Shown: positions 1 through 7,801 of the stretch, piece after piece
Numbering within the stretch: the first letter of the stretch is position 1
Layout of the letters: every line of letters begins with the position of its first letter
NCBI GenBank assembly: GCA_036847245.1
Contig: DAIUAL010000127.1
Location: 1 to 9,697, forward strand
Length of the DNA stretch: 9,697 nucleotides
Origin: UBA4661 sp002405405
Lineage (GTDB): Bacteria > Bacteroidota > Ignavibacteria > Kapaibacteriales > UBA4661
Direction: 5' to 3'
Program-made: the position numbers and the translations under genes
Notes under the pieces: model-generated
The model's database searches: none
The model's input: only the letters and a program-made list of their open reading frames with translations
What the model was told of the DNA's origin: nothing

Positions 1-36
1 CGATTCGGTGTATTTTCGCGATCTGTATTGGAAAAA

Positions 37-60
37 TGTGTGATTAAAAACAATTACACA
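37..60. promoter_or_regulatory. Imperfect inverted repeat upstream of the TPR gene
   Basis: Arms TGTGTGATT (37-45) and AATTACACA (52-60) are complementary at 8 of 9 positions and are separated by an A-rich 6-nt spacer. The layout resembles a binding site for a dimeric regulator (CRP/FNR-type sites have this general geometry), and it lies about 85 nt before the likely start of the TPR gene. It could equally be a chance AT-rich palindrome. No clear promoter hexamers were found next to it. Confidence 0.3.
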
Positions 61-146
61 TGCTAGTTGGTGTTCATTTGCACTCCAAGTACACAGTTTT
101 CTCAAGTCAATTCATTGTTTTTATTTTTCGTATAGTTATGACGGTC

Positions 147-842
147 ATGGCAGAAGAAACAACACTCGATACACAGCAAGAATACAATCAATTAGAAGCG
201 CATGATCAGCGAAAAAAAATTACACAATATGCGATAAGTGCATTAATTGCTATTATCGTTGTTGTAGGGGGTGCGTACATTTACCTGAGTAATAAAAAAG
301 AAGATGCCAAAAAAGCAGCATTACAACTTGCTCGTGTTCGTCCATATTACGATATGCGCGATTTCGCTCGTGCGCTTGATGGGGTGACGGATCGTACCGT
401 ACGTGGCGAGCAAATTGTAGGTCTCAAGTATATTGCTGATACCTATAGTAATGTTGAGCCAGGAAAAGTAGCTGCATTGCTTGCAGGACAAGCATTGGTT
501 AACTTGGATAAGTATCAGGACGCGCAGAGATATTTTGATATTGCTACTAGTGCCGATGCCGGGCTTATTCAGGCAGGTGCTTATGCAGGACTTGGAGCTA
601 TTGCGTCACAAGCAAATAATTTTGCCGAAGCTGCAAAGCAGTATGAGCAGGCGGCAACCATTGCTAAAGGATTAATTGAAGATGAACAGTACCAACTTTA
701 TGCTGCTATGATGTATGAAAAAGCAGGTAACAAAGAGCAAGCAATTAAATTCTATCGTGCTATTGTCGCACAAAATGAATTTGCCGATATTGCTAATGAA
801 GCGAAAGCTGGTATTATTCGTTTAGGTGAAAACATCCAATAA
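147..842 (+). CDS. Membrane-anchored tetratricopeptide repeat protein
   Basis: A 231-residue protein with a short charged cytoplasmic N-terminus (about 1-24), one transmembrane helix (about 25-47, rich in I/V/A/G), and a soluble C-terminal part. That part holds at least three TPR-like helix pairs at roughly 108-138, 141-172 and 182-211, with the typical A/G/Y/F spacing (LAGQALVNLDKYQDAQRYF, AKQYEQAATIA, MYEKAGNKEQAIKFY). The layout matches YfgM-like or generic Bacteroidota anchored TPR proteins, which act as protein-protein scaffolds at the inner membrane. The substrate or partner cannot be told from the sequence. The open frame extends back to 60, but the first 26 codons there do not look coding. 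ATG 147 (MAEETT) is preferred; ATG 138 (MTVMAEE) is equally possible, and neither has a Shine-Dalgarno sequence. It ends in TAA and is followed by a strong hairpin, so it is probably the last gene of its transcript. Confidence 0.85.
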   Translation: MAEETTLDTQQEYNQLEAHDQRKKITQYAISALIAIIVVVGGAYIYLSNKKEDAKKAALQLARVRPYYDMRDFARALDGVTDRTVRGEQIVGLKYIADTYSNVEPGKVAALLAGQALVNLDKYQDAQRYFDIATSADAGLIQAGAYAGLGAIASQANNFAEAAKQYEQAATIAKGLIEDEQYQLYAAMMYEKAGNKEQAIKFYRAIVAQNEFADIANEAKAGIIRLGENIQ

Positions 843-870
843 AAACACGCAGAGTAAAAAAATAACAAAG

Positions 871-914
871 CAAAGTAAGCGCGAGTAGGATATTCTCTGC
901 TCGCGCTTACTTTG
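871..914 (+). terminator. Strong hairpin after the TPR gene, probable terminator
   Basis: The arms CAAAGTAAGCGCGAG (871-885) and CTCGCGCTTACTTTG (900-914) form a perfect 15-bp stem with a 14-nt loop. It lies 28 nt after the TPR stop. On the plus strand only TTAT follows, so it is not a textbook U-tract terminator. On the minus strand the stem is followed within a few bases by a run of seven T (plus-strand A run 856-862). CAAAG is also duplicated directly before the left arm (866-870). The rest of the 843-1104 gap is AT-rich. TAGTTTTG at 993-1000 fits the Bacteroidota -7 pattern TAnnTTTG but has no matching TTG about 20 nt upstream, so it is not called as a promoter. Confidence 0.6.
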
Positions 915-1104
915 TTATACAAGATGGTATTGTTTCTATGATGCAATAATATAATGTTAGGCAGAATCAAAAGTGTAATGTGTGATGATATTTAGTTTTG
1001 TACGATATTATTCTTATAGATGTGTGTAAATTCTTACATTGCTTGTTCAATTGAGGTTCTGCAAATTAAGTACGAAATCACTTTTCGTTTCTCCATACTC
1101 ACTG

Positions 1105-4100
1105 ATGACATTACGAAGTCAGGATACAAAAAAACATTCAACACATTCTGTGTTGCACGTGCTCTGTATTGATATAGATGCGGAGCTAGGGGATGTTGTA
1201 CAGCACCGTATGAATGAATCCGGTATTATGACTCAAGTGGTTGTCGTGCACAATTTGAGTACACTAGTCGAGCAATTGGAGACTATTCGACCTGATGTAG
1301 TACTGTCTGCAATGAGTTTGGCAGATTGTCAAATCAAGGATATTCTACACACAATACGATTCAAATATCCTCTGGTACCAATTCTTCTGATTCCTGCTGA
1401 AAGCTCGCCTGCTATCACAGAAGCACTGCGACTTGGTGCTGATGATTATGTTTTACGAAGTCGTTTGCAGCGATTGCCTTATGCGATTCAACTTGCGTCG
1501 GAAAAAAAGCAGATCGAAGGTGAGAAGCGCCACATCGAGCAAGAACTTGCGGTAAATAAAGAGCTATATCGTGTAGTCATGGATAATTCGCCGGATATTA
1601 CGTCGATAATGCTTAAAGATGGTACGGTAAGCTACACTAATAAAGCATTTGCCAAAGTACTACACATAAAGCATGTCCCCTCGCCATATCCGGGCTCACG
1701 TTTCCCGAGTCTTTCGATTGCTGACTTTATTGCTCCACATGATATTGAAGAATTTATTACGGTATTTCAGGAAGTACTGCATAGTGGGGATTCACATGAT
1801 ATTGTTATACGTTGTATTGCTGCTGATGGTACACTCGTTTATGTAGAATCGAGGCTAGAAAGAATTACAACTGAGCACAAAACATTTGCAGTGATTATTG
1901 TGTCGCGTGATATTACGCAACGCTATACGCAAGAGCAAGAATTGCGAAGACTTAAAGATGAATTAGAAAACAGAGTACAACAGCAACGTCTAGCTGTAGA
2001 AGAAAGCGAGGAACAGTTAGACCTACAAGTACAAGAACGAGAAGAAGCAGAGCGCCATATTAAGATTGCATATAGTATTATCAATCAAGCTAATGATGCA
2101 ATGATCCTGTTTTCTTCACAGGGAAAAGTGCTTTTCATGAATGATGTTGCAGCAACTTCACTCGGTTATACATGGAGTGAAATACAAGCATTAAAACCCC
2201 ATGAAATTTGTCAAGAAATTTCATCTGAAGCTGAATGGCGACTTTTTCGACATCGTTTGTACCAACAAACAACAACTATTACTGAGGTGCATTATCTCAG
2301 AAGTGATCGTGAATATATGCCTGTTGAAATCACGGCAAAAATTATTCGAGTACAAAGTGAAAACTTTATTCTTGTTGTGGGGTATGATTTATCCGAGCGG
2401 CGAAAACATGAGCGTGAGTTGCGCATGGCGTATAATCTTATCAATCAGAGTCATGACGGAATCATTGTATCAGAACTCAATGGGCGTATTATTTCAACTA
2501 ATCGGGTTATCCAACAAGAAACCGGGTATTCCGAAGAAGAATTGCGTAACATACGATTTACAGACCTCGATTTACAGGTTAATGTTGAGGCAGATTCGTT
2601 GAAACGAAATACACGTATGCTATTACGCAAAGGGAAAATTTTGACAGAAACAGTTTTTCGTCGGCGGGATGGTACGGTGTTTCCGGTAGAAATAAGCTCC
2701 ACACTTATTCTACATGATAATCAGCGCTATCTTGTGTCTGTCATGCGAGATATTTCGCAGAGAAAAGAGTTGGAGCGGCAAGTACAGCGCACACAGCAAT
2801 TGTATGCAGAAATTTCTAATAGCTATCCCAATGGTATTGTCCTTGTCTTCGATCCGCAATTTCTTTGTCAGTATGCCGGTGGTCAGGATTTTCGCGTTCT
2901 GGGTAGTTCTCCTGATGATATTATTGGTCATACACTATTTGATATTTTTCCACCTCGTGTAGCTGATTTTATGATGATGTCGCTTGAGCCGACATTGCAA
3001 GGGCAACAAGTAAGTTTTGAGATGCGTTTGACGGGTAATGACTACGTCTTCAATGCGGTACCTTTGTACGATTCTTTTGGTAGTATTACGCAGATTTTGG
3101 CTGTTTCGCAAAACATTACTGAACGTAAACGAGCTGAAGAGTTAGTACGTCAGCAAAGTGCAGTTTTCAATGAAATTCTAAATAATATACCCATCGGTAT
3201 TTTTATCAAGAATCTTGCAGGCAAATATCTCGTCTTCAACAACTACGCTGCGAATCTTGTTGGTAAATCTGCACAGGATATTATAGGACAAGATTCTTCG
3301 TTTATATACGATGGACTTGTGCTAGAAGATATGCAGACAATGGATATGCAGGCACTTCGAGCTGATGGTGAGCCTGTAACGCATGAGTATCGTTTTAATG
3401 TCAATAACTCAGAAAGCCATTTTATTAATGGTGCGCAATTGGTGCAATTACCTGAGGAAGGATCAGCAATTTTGGGATATTCTGTTGACATTACTCCAAT
3501 TAAGCAAGCGCAAAAACAAATCGAAAATCAGCAAAAATTTATTCGGAACGTCATCGATACTAGCCCAAATCTTATTTATGTAAAAAATGCTGACGGTGTG
3601 TACCTACTGGTCAATCGCACGATGTCGTTGCTCTTTGGTAAAGTACCCTCAGAGATTGAGAATAAAGCGATACAAGATTTTGAGCCTCGTCTTGTAGGGA
3701 AAGAATATTTCCGAGCAGCCGAAATGCTTGCATTTGAAACGAAACAGATAGTTCGTCAGGAAGAGTTGATTAGTACATACAATACACGTCGTATGTATGT
3801 CGATATTTCACTGATTCCACTGGATACAGAAATCTTCCCCACATTACTCGGCGTCGGTACTGATATTACAGCACGTAAAAGTGCTGAAGATGAAATGCGT
3901 TCCGCTTTAGAAAAAGAACGAGAAGTAGGAGAGTTAAAATCTCGTTTTGTTACGATGGTGTCGCATGAGTTTCGAACACCGCTTACGAGTATTCGTTCGT
4001 CTGCAGAACTGCTCATGCGTTTCAAAGACCGCCTTGATACCGAGAAACGTGACAGTTATCTTAAGAGTATCGACAACAGCGTCGTGCGGATGACCCAAAT

Positions 4101-4677
4101 GATGGAAGATGTTTTGTTCATCAGTAAAGCCGAACAAGCAGTGCTTGCTTTCAAACCGGATCTTACGAATGTACGTGACATATTGACTGTTATTGTTACT
4201 GAGTTACAATGGTCTTTTGAGAAAGCTTCTGAGCGAATACGTATATCTATCGCAGAGGATTTTCCTACTTTTGCAATCTTGGATATAGGGTTATTACGTC
4301 ATATACTTACCAATCTTTTGTCGAATGCACTAAAGTATTCGCCATTGACATCTGCTGTTGATATAGAAATCACACTTTTACCCGTACTTTCGGAAAAAGT
4401 GTCTCACGACAACACAGATGATGACCAACGTCATGATATTGAGTTTGTGATTCGTGATTATGGTATCGGTATTCCGTTGGAGGATCAAGGAAAAATGTTT
4501 GAATCATTCCATCGAGCATCGAATATCGGTAATATACCCGGTACCGGTTTAGGTATGGTTATCGTTAAACGTTCGGTAGAGGCTCATGGTGGGTCGATAA
4601 CATTTGAAAGTATTCAGAACGAGGGTACAACATTTACCGTTCGAATACCTTTTCTTTCGCAAAATCAACAGTCTTAA
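1105..4677 (+). CDS. Multi-PAS sensor histidine kinase with N-terminal pseudo-receiver
   Basis: An about 1190-residue soluble kinase with no transmembrane segment, so it should sense a cytoplasmic signal. Domain order (residues from ATG 1105): receiver-like fold about 16-130; PAS 157-272; coiled coil about 275-320; five more PAS domains at about 322-432, 441-552, 566-674, 688-799 and 812-926, most ending in the typical DITxRK-type linker; HisKA with phosphoacceptor His954 in VSHEFRTPL; and a HATPase_c domain with N box (NLLSNALKYSP, about 1070), G1 (DYGIGIP, about 1118), F box (FESFHRAS) and G2 (GTGLGM, about 1146). The kinase core is complete and should be active. The receiver-like domain lacks its phosphoacceptor (Ala69), the Thr/Ser (Ala98) and the Lys (Arg118), so it cannot work in the usual way. 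PAS2 and PAS3 look like a tandem duplication (AYSIINQANDA / AYNLINQSHDG). The frame stays open back to a TTG at 1039, but ATG 1105 fits the domain boundary better. A receiver-kinase gene follows 33 nt later, so the two are probably co-transcribed. The sensed ligand is unknown. Confidence 0.93.
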   Translation: MTLRSQDTKKHSTHSVLHVLCIDIDAELGDVVQHRMNESGIMTQVVVVHNLSTLVEQLETIRPDVVLSAMSLADCQIKDILHTIRFKYPLVPILLIPAESSPAITEALRLGADDYVLRSRLQRLPYAIQLASEKKQIEGEKRHIEQELAVNKELYRVVMDNSPDITSIMLKDGTVSYTNKAFAKVLHIKHVPSPYPGSRFPSLSIADFIAPHDIEEFITVFQEVLHSGDSHDIVIRCIAADGTLVYVESRLERITTEHKTFAVIIVSRDITQRYTQEQELRRLKDELENRVQQQRLAVEESEEQLDLQVQEREEAERHIKIAYSIINQANDAMILFSSQGKVLFMNDVAATSLGYTWSEIQALKPHEICQEISSEAEWRLFRHRLYQQTTTITEVHYLRSDREYMPVEITAKIIRVQSENFILVVGYDLSERRKHERELRMAYNLINQSHDGIIVSELNGRIISTNRVIQQETGYSEEELRNIRFTDLDLQVNVEADSLKRNTRMLLRKGKILTETVFRRRDGTVFPVEISSTLILHDNQRYLVSVMRDISQRKELERQVQRTQQLYAEISNSYPNGIVLVFDPQFLCQYAGGQDFRVLGSSPDDIIGHTLFDIFPPRVADFMMMSLEPTLQGQQVSFEMRLTGNDYVFNAVPLYDSFGSITQILAVSQNITERKRAEELVRQQSAVFNEILNNIPIGIFIKNLAGKYLVFNNYAANLVGKSAQDIIGQDSSFIYDGLVLEDMQTMDMQALRADGEPVTHEYRFNVNNSESHFINGAQLVQLPEEGSAILGYSVDITPIKQAQKQIENQQKFIRNVIDTSPNLIYVKNADGVYLLVNRTMSLLFGKVPSEIENKAIQDFEPRLVGKEYFRAAEMLAFETKQIVRQEELISTYNTRRMYVDISLIPLDTEIFPTLLGVGTDITARKSAEDEMRSALEKEREVGELKSRFVTMVSHEFRTPLTSIRSSAELLMRFKDRLDTEKRDSYLKSIDNSVVRMTQMMEDVLFISKAEQAVLAFKPDLTNVRDILTVIVTELQWSFEKASERIRISIAEDFPTFAILDIGLLRHILTNLLSNALKYSPLTSAVDIEITLLPVLSEKVSHDNTDDDQRHDIEFVIRDYGIGIPLEDQGKMFESFHRASNIGNIPGTGLGMVIVKRSVEAHGGSITFESIQNEGTTFTVRIPFLSQNQQS

Positions 4678-4710
4678 TGTGAGTAAGCAAAATTCTTTCT
4701 TATAGGTTTT

Positions 4711-5817
4711 ATGGGCAAAATTTTAGTCATAGAAGATGATAGTGTCATACGCGATCGAGTTGTCGATTTTCTTTCACTGATTATGGATGGATATGATGTT
4801 TTAAGTGCAGAGAATGGACTGCTTGGCAGTGCTATGGCGTAGGAACAATCACCTGACCTCATTATCTCAGATGTGATGATGCCGGAGAAAAATGGTTTCG
4901 AAGTCTTGGAGGCAATGCGAGCATATCCTCCCACCTCGACAATCCCATTTTTGTTTTTGACAGCGCGTACAGACAAAGCAGATATTCGACAGGGTATGAC
5001 TGCCGGCGCAGACGATTATTTAACCAAACCATTTAGCTTGGATGAATTAGAACAAGCAGTTCGTGTTCAACTAGAAAAACGTCAAAAAGTACAAGAAAAA
5101 TCCGAAGAAAAGATCGAGGCATTGCGACAAAATTTAAGTCGCTCGTTGCCACACGAATTACTTACACCCCTTATTGGTATCATTGGAAATGCCAATATGC
5201 TCATGCAAGGTGCCGATGCCGGTGTGCTGGAGGCTGAAGATATTAAAGATTTGGCAAAACAAATTAAGGACAGTGGCGATCGATTGCATCGTGTGATCAC
5301 GAATTTTATTTTATACTCGCGTCTAGAGGTGATTTATACTGATCGTGAGCAATCAGCGTATTATCGGACACTGAAAAAAGACCTTGCCAATATTGATATT
5401 ACCGATGTCATACAGCATAAAGCAATGACCTTCAACCGACAAGATGATGTTTCATGTTCTCTTGAGGATGTTGATTTGGCTATTTCGGGTGAGTTCTTGG
5501 TTGCACTTATTCGTGAAGTCGTAAAAAATGCATTAGAGTGGTCAGATCCGGGTACGACAATCGAATGTACTGGAACAAAAGATGGTGATGTTTATACTGT
5601 TGTTATCACCGATCATGGTCGTGGAATGGCGTCGGAGCAGATCAATAGCATAGGCGCTTACATGCAGTTTGATCGAATGATTTATGAGCAGCAGGGAGCA
5701 GGTCTTGGTCTAGCAATTATTCGACGTATTGTCGATATCCATCACGGAATTCTTGCTATTAATAGCAAAATCGGCGAAGGTACATCAGTAATCATACAAC
5801 TGCCGATAGCACGATAA
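4711..5817 (+). pseudogene. Response regulator-histidine kinase fusion interrupted by an in-frame TAG
   Basis: Read from ATG 4711 (MGKILVIEDDSVIRD), one frame encodes a receiver followed by a histidine kinase, 368 codons plus the stop, broken only by TAG at codon 44. Receiver: acidic pair in VIEDD, phosphoacceptor Asp54 in IISDVMMP, TAR switch residue, Lys106 in DYLTKPF. Kinase: a charged linker helix, HisKA with His148 in LPHELLTPL, then HATPase_c with N box (REVVKNALEWS), G1 (DHGRGM) and G2 (GAGLGLAI). Everything else is intact, so the break is recent, a sequencing error, or suppressed. Translation could restart at GTG 4873 or ATG 4876/4879. Such a product would lack the first strands and Asp54 of the receiver but keep the whole kinase (about 313 residues). 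Intact relatives of this layout are common in Bacteroidota and Cyanobacteria. Its place 33 nt after the large PAS kinase suggests it receives phosphate from that kinase; this is inference. Confidence 0.8.
4840..4842 (+). other. In-frame amber codon within the receiver domain
   Basis: The codons GCT ATG GCG TAG GAA CAA TCA CCT GAC read AMA-stop-EQSPD. The stop lies in helix 2 of the receiver, where relatives usually have Lys, Arg or Gln (as in LAKEQxPDLII). CAG or AAG to TAG is a single-base change. The frame on both sides matches the receiver family without a shift, so this is a point nonsense change and not an indel. Confidence 0.9.
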
Positions 5818-5839
5818 GTGTGCTATATGGGTAACTACA

Positions 5840-6298
5840 TTAATCCCACCACGTGAAATCGTCTGTACGCGGAAACTGTTCAAATGCTTGTATTACGGAG
5901 CCAGGTGGCATAGTAAGTTTTCGACGAATTGTATCAATCCACGCAATGTCAACTGTGAGAGTAGCGCAAATGATCAAAGATTCGTCGTGTCCTTGACGCA
6001 GGAATTCATGAAAACCCTGAAAACGAGAGAAATCACGCTTGAGTTTTTGAATGCGCGTACTTAAAAAGAGAGTATCATGATAATGAATTTCTTTACGAAA
6101 AATACCTTCCTCACGAAAAAGGACGGGTCCAATGTGTTCTTTTTGCATCAGGGTCATTGTTAATCCATAGCTGTTGAGCAGGTCAATTCTTGCTGATGCG
6201 GCAAGATCATAATACGCTGTATGGCGTAAGTGATAATTTGCATCGATATCTGTCCAACGCAATTTTAGAGGGTGCATGAGAGGGGTAAATATTGCCAT
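5840..6298 (-). CDS. Hotdog-fold acyl-CoA thioesterase (4HBT family)
   Basis: A 152-residue protein, the usual length for a single hotdog domain. The N-terminal motif LRWTDIDANYHLRHTAYYDLAASARID carries the family's D-x-D-x(3)-H signature (Asp17, Asp19, His23), where an Asp and nearby backbone hold and hydrolyse the thioester. IGPVLFREEGIFRKEI and the VDIAWIDTIRRKLTMPP strand near the C-terminus complete the fold. These proteins hydrolyse acyl-CoA or acyl-ACP in the cytoplasm; the chain length or aromatic substrate cannot be told here. Met8 (MHPLKLRW) is an alternative start; neither start has a clear ribosome site. It lies 97 nt after the permease on the same strand, so it may be the last gene of the ABC transcript, and it converges with the receiver-kinase gene with only 22 nt between their ends. 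Confidence 0.85.
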   Translation of the reverse strand: MAIFTPLMHPLKLRWTDIDANYHLRHTAYYDLAASARIDLLNSYGLTMTLMQKEHIGPVLFREEGIFRKEIHYHDTLFLSTRIQKLKRDFSRFQGFHEFLRQGHDESLIICATLTVDIAWIDTIRRKLTMPPGSVIQAFEQFPRTDDFTWWD

Positions 6299-6397
6299 AT
6301 GATACTTTCAAAGTGCAAAGAGTAAATACGAATACAAGAATAATGCTGTTCGGAAAAAATCATGCCATTTCACACTGAACTATCTCATGCCGATATA

Positions 6398-7741
6398 TCA
6401 GCGTGGTAGGAGATTTTCTGCAACGGATGTGCGATATGCTTTCCATGCCGGCACACAAGCAATGCAGAGTGTTAAAATAACGGTTGCTCCAGCCAATAAC
6501 CATGGTTGCAAATACCAAAGTTGTAATTCCAGTGTTGCGCCAAGTGCTTGTTCGAGTATTGGTCGTAAAAGAAATGCGCTGATATGTGCAATGATTACAC
6601 CGCTAAGCGATCCTAGAATGCCTATACAACCTGCTTCAGAGAGGATTAAGAGAAGAATTGTTGCTCTTCGTGCTCCCAAAGAACGCATGATCGCAATCTC
6701 GCGCTTGCGTTCGTTTAAGGAGTTATATAAAGCCGTCATGATAGAAATTGCGCCAATAACAATTGACAAGCCGGCAATAGCAACAAGTGCACCATTAATA
6801 TTGCCAACAATGCTAAACAATCCCATCATTTCAAGAACAGGCAAAGCTGCTTGTGCTGGTGTTGTTTCATTGATACTTCGTACGAACGATTCAAAAAAAA
6901 CCGGGCTAGCTAATTTAACAGCGATCGATGTAATCGTAGTAAAATCTTTGGGAATAGTATGACTTTCATGATGATTATGATTTTCTTCATGATGGGTATG
7001 AGCTGCGCTATGCAAGTGTTTGGGTGCTTTGGCTACAGCTGAAGAAGAATCTTGTTCTGCGGCTTGCAGAGCACGCTCTGCCGCTTCTTGTTGTTCTTGA
7101 TATTCATGGTAGTGAATATCCCATACCGTACGCATGGTCATGAAAACACCACGATCAAGAGCTGTATTAGTCGGAGTAAGAATACCTACAACAATCATTT
7201 TACCATGGTCATGTGCGCCTGCTTCCTCTGCACTGAGTCCATGACGAACAGTAATGGAGTCACCAATCTTTATTTTTAAGTTCTGCGCAGAAATTGCACC
7301 TAATACAGCCTCATGATCGCCTGCAAACGGACGACCCGCAAGTACTGTAACAGATCGATTTTTTCGATACTGAAATGTTGTAAAGAATTCAGGTGTTGTT
7401 CCAATAACTTTATAACCACCAACATTATCACCGAAGACCATGGGTAAATGTGATTTTACCCGACGATCCTTTTGTACGCGCTCCCATGTTTCCAACGAAA
7501 TATTGCCTGTTGGTGTACCAATATGATACATGGTGTTGAGGATAAGTTGAAGAGGGCTACCTTTTGCACCGATGATAATTTCATAGCCCGTATCTTTTTG
7601 TGAAAATGTATGCTCGGATTCAATAGACAAAATAATAAGCAATGATGCCAAAGCAACTCCGGCACCAACGGAGAGAGCCGTCAGTAAGGAAGAGAATAAA
7701 CGTTGCCGAAGAAACGCAAAAATAATTGTTGATATATGCAT
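6398..7741 (-). CDS. ABC transporter permease of the FtsX/MacB type with His-rich loop
   Basis: A 447-residue inner-membrane protein with the MacB/LolC/FtsX layout: TM1 near the N-terminus (about 14-40), a large periplasmic domain (about 41-300), then three C-terminal helices (about 312-340, 358-390 and 410-436). The cytoplasmic loop NERKREIAIMRSLGARRATI (about 340-360) is the typical FtsX-family coupling segment. The N-terminal part YEIIIGAKGSPLQLILNTMYH and PTGNIS is a signature of one subgroup that I recall beside zinc-related genes such as the Vibrio zrg cluster; this link is from memory and uncertain. Residues about 240-261 form a histidine-rich stretch (THHEENHNHHESH) preceded by a charged Ala/Gln/Glu segment, suggesting metal binding in the periplasm. 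It pairs with the ATPase gene 60 nt upstream. These transporters usually move lipids, lipoproteins or peptides, or transmit force. The substrate is not known. Confidence 0.9.
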   Translation of the reverse strand: MHISTIIFAFLRQRLFSSLLTALSVGAGVALASLLIILSIESEHTFSQKDTGYEIIIGAKGSPLQLILNTMYHIGTPTGNISLETWERVQKDRRVKSHLPMVFGDNVGGYKVIGTTPEFFTTFQYRKNRSVTVLAGRPFAGDHEAVLGAISAQNLKIKIGDSITVRHGLSAEEAGAHDHGKMIVVGILTPTNTALDRGVFMTMRTVWDIHYHEYQEQQEAAERALQAAEQDSSSAVAKAPKHLHSAAHTHHEENHNHHESHTIPKDFTTITSIAVKLASPVFFESFVRSINETTPAQAALPVLEMMGLFSIVGNINGALVAIAGLSIVIGAISIMTALYNSLNERKREIAIMRSLGARRATILLLILSEAGCIGILGSLSGVIIAHISAFLLRPILEQALGATLELQLWYLQPWLLAGATVILTLCIACVPAWKAYRTSVAENLLPR

Positions 7742-7801
7742 AATCAGATGATAATCGAAAGAGAAAAGAGTATGCTCGTTTGCACGTATCGTACAACAAC
7801 T

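Noticed and set aside
60..146. Extended N-terminus of the TPR protein from ATG 60
   Set aside because: The extra residues are hydrophobic and unlike the family, overlap the inverted repeat, and would put a second odd hydrophobic stretch before the real membrane helix.
752..970. Minus-strand open frame across the hairpin after the TPR gene
   Set aside because: It runs through the end of the TPR gene and the hairpin, and shows no recognisable protein features.
1039..1104. TTG start for the large kinase
   Set aside because: The 22 extra residues match no domain, and ATG 1105 sits at the proper distance before the receiver-like fold.
4711..5817. Reassignment of TAG to a sense codon in this organism
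   Set aside because: Only one in-frame TAG is seen, and the receiver gene at 9247-9657 ends naturally at TAG with a full-length domain. The other five protein genes end in TAA or TGA, so the window alone cannot test it, but a local nonsense change is simpler.
6387..6962. A 191-codon plus-strand open frame
   Set aside because: It is antisense to the permease, whose minus-strand frame has clear FtsX-family motifs; the plus-strand translation is low-complexity.
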